Of a stretch of 64,000 bases of DNA, positions 51,445 to 59,364 are shown piece by piece. Numbering within the stretch: position 1 is the stretch's first letter; the number at the start of each line of letters is the position of its first letter. Location of the stretch: contig DEXQ01000002.1 of assembly GCA_002364215.1 (NCBI GenBank), positions 115,406-179,405 on the forward strand. Reading direction: 5' to 3'. The DNA is from Aequorivita sp. UBA3180 (GTDB taxonomy: Bacteria; Bacteroidota; Bacteroidia; Flavobacteriales; Flavobacteriaceae). The notes under the pieces are model-generated. The model did not search any database and was not told the DNA's origin. It saw nothing but the letters and a program-made list of their open reading frames with translations. The translations under genes and the position numbers were made by a program.

Positions 51445-52137
51445 ATGAAGTATTTCGCGACTGTATTTTTAATACTCTCAACGGCATTCTATGCACATTC
51501 CCAGACCTATGAAATAGGTGGAATGATTGGAGGCGCAAACTATATTGGTGATGTTGGGAAAACCAATTTCATAAACCCAAACAGCTTTGCTGTTGGCGGT
51601 ATTTTTAAATGGAACCGCAGCGCAAGACACGCTTTTAGGGGCTCGGTATTGATTGCAAATATAAAAGGAGACGATTCCAAAAGTCCTAACAGCCGTAGAA
51701 AACAACGCGGTTATTCATTTGAAAACACAGTAAAGGAACTTTCCATAGGGATTGAATACACCTTTTGGGATTTTGACGTTCATTCCCAAAAAGCTATTTC
51801 AACCCCTTATTTATATACCGGTCTCACAGGTTTTAGTTATACCGCTTTGCGCAAACGAGCAAATGGTGATATAGTAGAATATGATAATGCAATGAGCGTT
51901 GCAATACCCATGGTTGTAGGCTTTAAAGCCAATATGGGCCAAAATGCAATGGTAGGTTTTGAAATTGGCGCACGTTATACATTTACGGATGATTTGGACG
52001 GTAGCAACCCCGTAAAAGGGCTGGCAGACGAAGAAGGCCTTAAATTTGGAAACACAAACAGTGACGATTGGTATGTTTTTACTGGTATAACCGTTACTTT
52101 TGCCTTCGGAAGAAAGCCTTGTTATTGCAATTTTTAA
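51445..52137 (+). CDS. DUF6089-type outer-membrane beta-barrel protein
   Basis: A 230-residue protein with signal peptide MKYFATVFLILSTAFYAHSQ. The mature part is a small beta-barrel: YEIGGMIGGANYIGDVG, an opening typical of the Bacteroidota DUF6089/PorG-like proteins, and a closing strand TGITVTFAF followed by GRKPCYCNF. PorG in Porphyromonas links the T9SS core ring to the outer membrane, and this family is its usual Bacteroidota relative; assignment to that role is inferred from resemblance and the uppS-bamA neighbourhood. The stop is 7 nt before uppS. Confidence 0.85.
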   Translation: MKYFATVFLILSTAFYAHSQTYEIGGMIGGANYIGDVGKTNFINPNSFAVGGIFKWNRSARHAFRGSVLIANIKGDDSKSPNSRRKQRGYSFENTVKELSIGIEYTFWDFDVHSQKAISTPYLYTGLTGFSYTALRKRANGDIVEYDNAMSVAIPMVVGFKANMGQNAMVGFEIGARYTFTDDLDGSNPVKGLADEEGLKFGNTNSDDWYVFTGITVTFAFGRKPCYCNF

Positions 52138-52144
52138 TTATAAA

Positions 52145-52888
52145 ATGGACTATAAAGACCAAATAGACAAAGACAAACTGCCCCAGCACCTTGCCATTAT
52201 TATGGACGGCAATGGCCGCTGGGCAAAACAAAAGGGTCTATTTAGGTCTATTGGTCATGAAAATGGCACCAAAGCAGTACGTGAAATAGTAGAAGGAAGC
52301 GCAGAAATAGGAATTCCTTTTTTAACGCTATATGCTTTTTCAACCGAAAACTGGAACCGCCCCAAAATGGAAGTGGAACTATTGATGAAACTCTTGGTTT
52401 CCTCCCTTAAAAAAGAAATAAAAACCCTTACCGATAACAATATAAAACTAAATGCCATCGGCAATCTGGACGCATTACCAAAAAAAGCGCACAAAGAGTT
52501 GCTGGACGTTATTGACAAAACTAAGGAAAACAAGCGAATGACCCTTACCCTTGCCCTAAGCTATGGTTCAAGGGAAGAAATTACAAAAACAATAAAAGAG
52601 ATTAGTCTTAAAGTTAAAAATAACCTAATTTCGCCGCATGATATTGATGAAACGGTAATAAATAATCATCTTTACACGCAAAATTTACCAGATGTAGATT
52701 TATTAATACGCACTAGTGGCGAGCAGCGCATTAGTAATTTTCTACTTTGGCAAATAGCGTACGCCGAATTGTATTTTACTGAAACACTTTGGCCCGATTA
52801 TACAAAAAACCATCTTTTTGAAGCAATATTAAATTATCAAAACAGAGAAAGAAGATTTGGAAAAACCAGTGAACAACTTAATCAATAG
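52145..52888 (+). CDS. uppS: Isoprenyl transferase (undecaprenyl diphosphate synthase)
   Basis: A 247-residue cis-prenyltransferase that makes the C55 carrier for peptidoglycan and LPS sugars. The catalytic Asp21 lies in AIIMDGNGRWAKQKG; later motifs are TLYAFSTENWNRP and DLLIRTSGEQRISNFLLWQ, the C-terminal signature. The start at 52145 fits the family and removes a 15-residue extension that overlaps the previous gene. The end overlaps or nearly abuts bamA depending on the bamA start. Confidence 0.96.
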   Translation: MDYKDQIDKDKLPQHLAIIMDGNGRWAKQKGLFRSIGHENGTKAVREIVEGSAEIGIPFLTLYAFSTENWNRPKMEVELLMKLLVSSLKKEIKTLTDNNIKLNAIGNLDALPKKAHKELLDVIDKTKENKRMTLTLALSYGSREEITKTIKEISLKVKNNLISPHDIDETVINNHLYTQNLPDVDLLIRTSGEQRISNFLLWQIAYAELYFTETLWPDYTKNHLFEAILNYQNRERRFGKTSEQLNQ

Positions 52889-55469
52889 TTTCCTATTGCA
52901 TACATACAGAAAATCTTATTGTATTTTATTATTTACAATACTTTCCGTTTTTACACTACAGGCACAGCAAAAAGAACTTGACAGCGGAAGAAAATACACC
53001 ATAAACGAAATAAAGGTTACTGGAGCACAGAGCTTTAACGAGCAGACCGTAATTGCCTTTACAGGTCTAAAAAAAGGGGACAGAATCTACATTCCGGGCG
53101 AAAAATTGAGTCAAGTAACCAAAAAACTTTGGGAACAAAATCTTTTCAGCGACATCGCTTTTTACGTAACAAATATTGAAGGTGACAATGTTGATTTAGA
53201 GCTCTATATTGTTGAGCTACCAAAACTTAATGAAATTGTCATTAACGGAAAGGGAATAAGAAAGGCCAAGAAAAAAGAAATCATTAAAGACAATGATCTT
53301 AAAGCTGGCGCCAAGATTACTGAAAATCTTCTTACTACTACCAAAAATTACATTACAAATAAATATAAAAAAGACGGTTTTTTTAATACCGAGGTTACCA
53401 TCAATACAACCCCTTATACAGATTCAACTGGTGTAGAAGTATCCCGAAATATGGTGATTTCAATCGATAAGGGAAAACGCGTAAAAGTTAAAAAAATCAA
53501 TTTTGAAGGAAATGAGCATTTTACCAATGGCAAATTGCGACGTTCCATGAAAAAAACCAAACGCAAAAACTTTATACGTTTTTGGAAACGTTCAAAATAT
53601 ACCGAAGAAGGATTTGAGGAGGACAGAGAATCAATTCTAAAAAAATATAAGTCAAATGGTTATCGCGATGCCCGAATAATTAGTGATACACTTCGGGTTC
53701 TTGATAAAAAGAACGTAGCCTTAGACATTAAGCTTGAAGAAGGCGACAAGTATTATTTTGGCGATATTAAATTTATCGGAAACAGTGTGTTTACCGATAA
53801 CCAATTACGCCAAATCCTGGGCATAAAAAGTGGCGAAGTCTATAACGGAGTTTTACTACAAGAACGCATTGCAGACGAAAGCGACCCAGAAGCAAACGAT
53901 CTTACAAACCTTTACCAAAACAACGGATATCTCGCAGCAAGAATAAACCCAGTTGAGGTAGCCGTGCGCAATGACACCATCGATTTTGAAATACGGATAA
54001 TGGAACGCAACCTGTTCTATTTTGACCACGTAACAGTTGTAGGTAATGATCGCACAAACGATCATGTGATTTATCGAGAATTAAGAACACGTCCCGGTCA
54101 AAAATACAGTAAACGCGACGTGGTAAGAACCATTCGCGAATTGGGACAGTTAGGCTTCTTTGATCCAGAGCAGCTTTCTCCAAATTTCAAGAAAGTTGAT
54201 GAAAACAACGGCTTGGTTGATTTGGAATATTCCGTCGTGGAAAAAGGCTCCAGCCAAGTTGAACTTCAGGGAGGTTATGGCGGTGGCGGTTTTGTTGGAA
54301 CGCTTGGACTTTCCTTCAATAACTTTTCGCTTAGAAATATTTTCAACCTTAGTTCTTACAAGCCTTTGCCAATGGGTGATGGGCAAAAACTATCAATTCG
54401 GGCACAGGCCAGTAGTTATTACCAAACTTATAGCATATCTCTTACAGAACCATGGTTAGGTGGTAGAAAGCCCGTACAATTGTCCACTTCGTTCTCTCAC
54501 ACTATTCAGAATTTCTACGATTACAACAATAGAAGAGCAGACAAATCCAGAAGTTTTACTATTACTGGAGGATCGGTAGGTCTTGCCAAAAAAGTGAAGT
54601 GGCCCGATGATTATTTTGTATGGTCTAATGCTATTAGCTTCCAGCATTACAATCTGAATAATTACAACACTGGCTTGTTTACATTTGGTGATGGTTATTC
54701 CAACAACTTGGCATATACTATCGGTATAAGCCGAAACAACACGGCCACCAACCCTATTTACCCAACACAAGGTTCCGACTTCAGTATTACTGCAAAGTTG
54801 ACCCTACCTTATTCAGCGTTTAACAACGTTGATTACAAAGCTATTTCTAATGAGAGAGACCTTCTTGAGCTTACACCTCAAGACGATCCTGAGTATATTG
54901 ATGACAGGAAAAGAATTTCTGAAATTGACCAAGAGCGTTTTAAATGGCTGGAATATTACAAAATTAAATTTAAGGGAAGTTGGTATACCAGACTTATAGG
55001 AAAAATGGTTCTTAAAACTAATACGGAGTTTGGATTCTTGGGAGCTTATAATCAAGATCGTGGTGTACCGCCATTTGAAAGATTTTTTGTAGGTGGTGAT
55101 GGACTTGGCGCGTATAGCTTGGATGGCCGCGAAGTAATTCAGCTTAGAGGTTATCCTAACCAATCTTTATCTGATGCAGACGGAAATACGATTTACAATA
55201 AATTTTCGTTAGAGGTAAGATATCCCGTAACTTTGGCACAGATGGCATCCATCTATGTTCTTGGGTTTGCAGAGGGAGGAGCTTCCTATGATGGCTTCAG
55301 AAATTATAATCCTTTTGAACTAAAACGTTCCGCTGGCGCAGGATTGCGTATATTTATGCCAGCATTTGGACTTTTGGGTATCGATTTCGGATATGGCTTT
55401 GACCCTGTTTTGGGCGGAACCGAGAAGAATGGATGGGAAACCCACTTTATCATTGGACAACAATTTTAA
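52869..55469 (+). CDS. bamA: Outer-membrane assembly factor BamA
   Basis: About 866 residues. A signal peptide (KSYCILLFTILSVFTLQAQ) is followed by POTRA domains (YTINEIKVTGAQSFNEQTVI, then later units at about 105, 190, 290 and 370) and a 16-strand barrel ending GWETHFIIGQQF. It carries the barrel motif FFVGGDGLGAYSLDGRE-like region and GGYGGGGFVGTLGLSFNNFS. BamA folds outer-membrane proteins. No ATG lies before the signal peptide; candidate starts are TTG 52857, GTG 52869 and TTG 52896. The last leaves 7 nt after the uppS stop; the GTG overlaps uppS by 20 nt. I list the GTG with low certainty. Confidence 0.93.
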   Translation: MNNLINSFLLHTYRKSYCILLFTILSVFTLQAQQKELDSGRKYTINEIKVTGAQSFNEQTVIAFTGLKKGDRIYIPGEKLSQVTKKLWEQNLFSDIAFYVTNIEGDNVDLELYIVELPKLNEIVINGKGIRKAKKKEIIKDNDLKAGAKITENLLTTTKNYITNKYKKDGFFNTEVTINTTPYTDSTGVEVSRNMVISIDKGKRVKVKKINFEGNEHFTNGKLRRSMKKTKRKNFIRFWKRSKYTEEGFEEDRESILKKYKSNGYRDARIISDTLRVLDKKNVALDIKLEEGDKYYFGDIKFIGNSVFTDNQLRQILGIKSGEVYNGVLLQERIADESDPEANDLTNLYQNNGYLAARINPVEVAVRNDTIDFEIRIMERNLFYFDHVTVVGNDRTNDHVIYRELRTRPGQKYSKRDVVRTIRELGQLGFFDPEQLSPNFKKVDENNGLVDLEYSVVEKGSSQVELQGGYGGGGFVGTLGLSFNNFSLRNIFNLSSYKPLPMGDGQKLSIRAQASSYYQTYSISLTEPWLGGRKPVQLSTSFSHTIQNFYDYNNRRADKSRSFTITGGSVGLAKKVKWPDDYFVWSNAISFQHYNLNNYNTGLFTFGDGYSNNLAYTIGISRNNTATNPIYPTQGSDFSITAKLTLPYSAFNNVDYKAISNERDLLELTPQDDPEYIDDRKRISEIDQERFKWLEYYKIKFKGSWYTRLIGKMVLKTNTEFGFLGAYNQDRGVPPFERFFVGGDGLGAYSLDGREVIQLRGYPNQSLSDADGNTIYNKFSLEVRYPVTLAQMASIYVLGFAEGGASYDGFRNYNPFELKRSAGAGLRIFMPAFGLLGIDFGYGFDPVLGGTEKNGWETHFIIGQQF

Positions 55470-55508
55470 AAATTGGCACGATATTTTCTTAAACAACAAC
55501 CAAATAAT

Positions 55509-56390
55509 ATGAAGACAAAAAAAATACTATTTTTTACCCTTTTCCTTTTTTGCTTCACCTTTATGGCAGAAGCTCAAAGAGGCGTTCGCATAGGATATAT
55601 TGATATGGAATATATCCTGGAAAGTGTTCCAGAATACAAAGAAGCCTCTATCCAATTGGAAGGAAAGGTACAACGCTGGAAACAGGATATTGAAAAGAAG
55701 CAGAAGGAAATAGACCAAATGAAACTGAACCTTGCAAACGAAAGGGTTCTTCTTACCAAAGAATTGATTGACGAGCGCGAAGAGGAAATTAAAATTAAGG
55801 AAGATGAAATGCTTCAATACCAACAGGATCGTTTTGGCCCAAATGGAGATCTAATGATCCAGAGAAGACAATTGGTTCAGCCTATACAAGATCAAGTTTT
55901 TAATATAGTTCAGGAAATTGCAGAGAATAAAAAGTATGATTTTATTTTTGACAAATCTGCAGACGTGGTTATGCTTTTCGCAGCAAAAAGAAATGACATC
56001 AGTGATTTGGTACTGCGAAGTATTGAACGTGCAGGCAGAAGAGTACAGGCTGCTAATAAAAAAGAGCAACGCGAAATAGAGCGTCGCGAAGCACTCTCAT
56101 CTGAAGAAGAAGGTGCTATTACTGAAAGAGAAAAAGCAATTCAAGAAAAACAGGAGGAGCGCGAAAAACTGGTTGAAGCCAAAAAAACAGAGCGTGAAGA
56201 AATGATGGCCCAGCGCCAAAAGGAACGTGACTCTATCCGTGCTGCCAAAAAAGCTGAATTTGAAGAACGCAGACAACGCTTGATTGAAGAAAGAGAACAA
56301 AGAAGAGATTCAATAATGAATGCCCGTCAAAACAGAAATAATCCTTCTGAAGGAAGAAAAGAAGGCGATGAAGGTGATGGTCAAGAATAA
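55509..56390 (+). CDS. OmpH/Skp-family chaperone with long charged tail
   Basis: A 293-residue periplasmic protein from ATG 55509. Signal peptide KKILFFTLFLFCFTFMAEAQ, then the Skp start GVRIGYIDMEYILESVPEYK and a long coiled coil. The conserved core ends at about residue 175. The remaining about 120 residues are almost pure Glu/Arg/Lys heptads and a Gly/Asp tail, more than twice the length of E. coli Skp. Skp holds unfolded outer-membrane proteins for BamA, encoded just upstream (39 nt). First of two tandem paralogues. Confidence 0.9.
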   Translation: MKTKKILFFTLFLFCFTFMAEAQRGVRIGYIDMEYILESVPEYKEASIQLEGKVQRWKQDIEKKQKEIDQMKLNLANERVLLTKELIDEREEEIKIKEDEMLQYQQDRFGPNGDLMIQRRQLVQPIQDQVFNIVQEIAENKKYDFIFDKSADVVMLFAAKRNDISDLVLRSIERAGRRVQAANKKEQREIERREALSSEEEGAITEREKAIQEKQEEREKLVEAKKTEREEMMAQRQKERDSIRAAKKAEFEERRQRLIEEREQRRDSIMNARQNRNNPSEGRKEGDEGDGQE

Positions 56391-56445
56391 AATAGTTTTA
56401 TAATAATCAAATAAAAAGATAACACTTAAATTAAATACACTTACA

Positions 56446-56955
56446 ATGAAAAAAATGAAAATAGTTTTAGTTGCAATGGCACTATTCGTGGGGGCTACAA
56501 GTTTTGTAAACGCACAGTCCAAAATTGCACACATCAATGCTCAAGAACTAATCGAGGCAATGCCCGAATATAAGGCTGCGCAAAGCCAATTGGAAAAAGT
56601 GCAGAAAACCTATGATACTGAAATAAAGGCAATGGCCAAAGAGCTAGAAACCAAAATGAAACAGTACGACACTGAAGCTGCAGGCAAAAGTGATGAAGAA
56701 AACCAAAAAAGATTCCAGGAAGTTCAAGGAATGCAGGATAATATACAAGCATACAGACAACAAGCACTTCAGGATTTAGATAAGAAAAGAACAGATATTT
56801 TTAAGCCAATTCTTGAAAAGGCCCAAAGTACCATTCAAAAAGTTGCAAAAGCACAAGGATATCAGTATGTGCTAGACTCAACCTTAGGTAGCGGCGTAAT
56901 TCTTGCCGATGGAAAAGACCTAATGGCCGATGTAAAAAAAGAATTGGGAATGTAA
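56446..56955 (+). CDS. OmpH/Skp-family periplasmic chaperone
   Basis: A 169-residue protein of normal Skp length. Signal peptide KMKIVLVAMALFVGATSFVNAQ; mature start SKIAHINAQELIEAMPEYKA matches the first paralogue's RIGYIDMEYILESVPEYK. A coiled-coil middle (QRFQEVQGMQDNIQAYRQQ) and a C-terminal strand region YVLDSTLGSGVILADGKDL follow. It should work with BamA in outer-membrane protein folding. It lies 55 nt after the longer paralogue and is followed by a terminator. Confidence 0.93.
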   Translation: MKKMKIVLVAMALFVGATSFVNAQSKIAHINAQELIEAMPEYKAAQSQLEKVQKTYDTEIKAMAKELETKMKQYDTEAAGKSDEENQKRFQEVQGMQDNIQAYRQQALQDLDKKRTDIFKPILEKAQSTIQKVAKAQGYQYVLDSTLGSGVILADGKDLMADVKKELGM

Positions 56956-56980
56956 TTCTTTTTTAAAAGAAAATTTTTAA

Positions 56981-57009
56981 AACTGCCCGCACTTGTGGGC
57001 AGTTTTTTT
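56981..57009 (+). terminator. Intrinsic terminator after the second skp gene
   Basis: AACTGCCCGC (56981-56990) pairs with GTGGGCAGTT (56995-57004) with one G-T-like mismatch position, followed by a T-run. Confidence 0.85.
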
Positions 57010-57045
57010 ATACCTTAATTTCAACTTATTGGCTACATTTACGTA

Positions 57046-57837
57046 ATGAAAAAAAACAGTCCAATAGGCGTTTTTGATTCTGGCGTTGGGGGTTCTTCCA
57101 TTTGGCAGGAAATCCACAAGTTGTTACCCTTGGAGCACACTATTTATCTCGCGGATAGTAAAAATGCTCCCTATGGGAATAAAACTGCGGAAGAAATCAC
57201 CAAACTCAGCATTAAAAACACTGAGAAGTTAATCCAAATGGGAGCCAAAATTATAATAGTAGCTTGCAATACAGCTACTACCAATGCTATAGCTGCCCTT
57301 CGGAAAAATTACGATATTCCAATTATAGGAATAGAGCCTGCCATAAAACCAGCGGCGCTGCAAACCACTACAAAAAGCATTGGTATTTTGGCTACCAAAG
57401 GAACATTGAGCAGTGCGCTCTTCAGTAAAACAACACAGGAATTTACAAAGGATATAAATGTTGTCGAAATTATTGGCGAAGGCCTTGTACCTTTAATTGA
57501 AGCGGGAAATCTAGATGGTCCTGAAATGCATTCGTTAGTGAAGAAGTATACAAAGCCAATGATTGCTGCCAATATTGATTATTTAGTGTTGGGCTGCAGC
57601 CACTATCCATATATTATTCCACAGCTGAAAAACATTCTACCTGCAAACGTAAAAATTATAGATTCAGGGGAAGCCGTGGCCAGACAAACCAAGACTGTGC
57701 TTCAAAGTCTGGATATGCTTCGGGATGAGAATACTACGCCCAATCTTCAATTTTTCACAAATGCGGAAACTGAGACTTTAAAATTTCTTTTAAAGGAATA
57801 TTGTGAAAAGATTTCTGTGGAGAAAAAGGATTTCTAA
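57046..57837 (+). CDS. murI: Glutamate racemase
   Basis: A 263-residue enzyme making D-glutamate for peptidoglycan. Both catalytic Cys are present: Cys74 in IIVACNTATTN and a second in YLVLGCSHYPYI. The N terminus IGVFDSGVGGSSIWQEI is the family signature. It has its own upstream region after the skp terminator, with TACATTTA (about 57030) as an imperfect -7 element. Its stop is one base from the stop of the convergent gamma-carbonic-anhydrase-like gene. Confidence 0.96.
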   Translation: MKKNSPIGVFDSGVGGSSIWQEIHKLLPLEHTIYLADSKNAPYGNKTAEEITKLSIKNTEKLIQMGAKIIIVACNTATTNAIAALRKNYDIPIIGIEPAIKPAALQTTTKSIGILATKGTLSSALFSKTTQEFTKDINVVEIIGEGLVPLIEAGNLDGPEMHSLVKKYTKPMIAANIDYLVLGCSHYPYIIPQLKNILPANVKIIDSGEAVARQTKTVLQSLDMLRDENTTPNLQFFTNAETETLKFLLKEYCEKISVEKKDF

Positions 57838-57838
57838 A

Positions 57839-58351
57839 TCACTCCTTAAACCAAGAGGAATACATTACATAATTATTGGCTATGCGCTCTATTTCGCCTT
57901 TGGTAAGTTCGGGACTTATGTTTTTAATTTTCTTGGCGGGAATACCGGCGTAAATGCTTCCACTTTCAACTTTAGTGTTCTTTGACACTACTGCTCCAGC
58001 GGCTATAATGGTATTGCTCTCCACCACACAATCGTCCATGACGATGCTTCCCATTCCGATCAAAACATTATCATGGATTGTGCAACCATGAACAATAGCG
58101 TTATGCCCAATGGATACGTTGTTGCCTATGGTAGTGGGAGAGGTTTTGTAGGTGGCGTGAATTACCGCACCGTCCTGTACATTTACCTTATTGCCCATTT
58201 TAACGAAATGCACATCGCCGCGAATCACAGCGTTAAACCAAACGCTGCATTCATTGCCCATTACCACATCACCAACAATAGTGGCGTTTTCAGCAATAAA
58301 GCAATCTTTGGGAATTTCTGGATGTTTTCCATTTACGGATTTTAATATCAT
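57839..58351 (-). CDS. Gamma-carbonic-anhydrase-like hexapeptide protein
   Basis: A 170-residue left-handed beta-helix protein with repeated hexapeptides (ATIVGDVVMGNECSVWFNAV, TTIGNNVSIGHNAIVHGCTI, NTIIAAGAVVSKNTKVESG). The three His zinc ligands of the family can be placed (GDVHFVKMG, AVIHATYK or GHNAIVHGC). Relatives are YrdA/PaaY/gamma-CA-like proteins, some with weak or no anhydrase activity. It is cytoplasmic. Upstream lies an unusual 11-bp tandem array (58439-58515). It converges on murI with a one-base gap. Confidence 0.9.
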   Translation of the reverse strand: MILKSVNGKHPEIPKDCFIAENATIVGDVVMGNECSVWFNAVIRGDVHFVKMGNKVNVQDGAVIHATYKTSPTTIGNNVSIGHNAIVHGCTIHDNVLIGMGSIVMDDCVVESNTIIAAGAVVSKNTKVESGSIYAGIPAKKIKNISPELTKGEIERIANNYVMYSSWFKE

Positions 58352-58438
58352 CGGTTGTAATTTGTAGTTCTTTGTAAAATTAGAATAACTTAATTGTGAC
58401 GTTTTTATAGGGTATTTAGGGAGTATCTATGAGGTAGA

Positions 58439-58515
58439 GTCGGCATAATGTCGGCATAGGGTCGGCATAATGTCGGCATAGGGTCGGCATAGAGTCGGCA
58501 TAGAGATGGCTTAGG
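58439..58515. repeat. Tandem array of 11-bp units (GTCGGCATAnn)
   Basis: Six exact GTCGGCATA cores at 58439, 58450, 58461, 58472, 58483 and 58494, each followed by AT, GG, AT, GG, GA, GA, then a degenerate unit GATGGCTTAGG at 58505-58515. It lies 88 bp upstream of the gamma-CA-like start and 115 bp past the LytTR gene stop. Confidence 0.9.
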
Positions 58516-58629
58516 GCTGAAAAAAATTAAATTTCAAATCTCTTGGAAAGGCACTAAAGCGTGAAGGATATTCGGCTTCCAATTGAGCTATAAATATACA
58601 GCATCACACTTGCGTTTCCAAATAAATTT

Positions 58630-59364
58630 TTAGCCAAAATAAGCTAGCAATTCCTTCTTTCGCGAAGGGCTAACCATTATTTCCTTCCCGCTGGAAAGTA
58701 CTACGCTCCCGCCCTTTCCTTTTTTGTATTCGGTTATTTCGTTCACATTTACCAAATAGGATTTGTGAACGCGAGCAAAACCGTTTTCTGACAGGGAATC
58801 TTCAAAATATTTTAGCGTCTTGCTTACCAGTCGTTTTCCTTTCTTTAAATAGATCTGCGTATAGTTATCATCTGCTTGACAATAAAGGATTTCTTCCATT
58901 TGAAGCACTTCAAAACCGTTTTGCAGCGGAATGGTTATTTTGCCAGCCACTTGTGTTTGCAGTGGCTTTAAAATTGAATTTTGAAGACTGTTTTCCTTAG
59001 CTTTTATTTCTGAAACATAATCAACGGCCTCGATCAACTTATCTATGGAAATGGGCTTCAGCAAATAATAGGAAGCGTGTGCATTCAGCGCATCAATAGC
59101 ATAATGGTTGTACGCCGTTACAAAAACGGTCTCAAACTGGCGGTCGCCAACCTTGTCTAACAAGTCGAACGCATTGCCAAAGGGCATCTCCACATCGAGA
59201 AAAACCACATCCAAATCATTATTTCGAATCAGAACCAGGGCTTCATCCACATTCCCCGCCTCGCCCTTTAGAGCGATGCTGGGACAATACTTTGCCAAAT
59301 AATTTTTAAGGATTTCCCTGCTGGTTTCCTCGTCTTCTACTATTATTGCGTTTAGTTTCATCAA
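58630..59364 (-). CDS. LytTR-type response regulator
   Basis: A 244-residue regulator. The receiver domain (1-120) has the acidic pocket Glu10/Asp11 and phospho-acceptor Asp57 (VVFLDVEMPFG), with Lys in the YYLLKPIS motif. The LytTR DNA-binding domain (about 140-244) has EEILYCQADDNYTQIYLKKG and FARVHKSYLVNVNEI. It overlaps the kinase gene by 4 nt (ATGA), forming a two-component pair. LytTR regulators bind paired short direct repeats; the targets are unknown. Confidence 0.94.
   Translation of the reverse strand: MMKLNAIIVEDEETSREILKNYLAKYCPSIALKGEAGNVDEALVLIRNNDLDVVFLDVEMPFGNAFDLLDKVGDRQFETVFVTAYNHYAIDALNAHASYYLLKPISIDKLIEAVDYVSEIKAKENSLQNSILKPLQTQVAGKITIPLQNGFEVLQMEEILYCQADDNYTQIYLKKGKRLVSKTLKYFEDSLSENGFARVHKSYLVNVNEITEYKKGKGGSVVLSSGKEIMVSPSRKKELLAYFG

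Noticed and set aside
58439..58515. Tandem repeats as a CRISPR array.
   Set aside because: Units are 11 bp with no unique spacers and no cas genes nearby.
58574..58592. tRNA-like stretch: TAGCTCAATTGGAAGCC on the minus strand resembles a tRNA D-arm.
   Set aside because: No acceptor stem, anticodon arm or T-arm can be placed around it; at most a chance match or a worn remnant.
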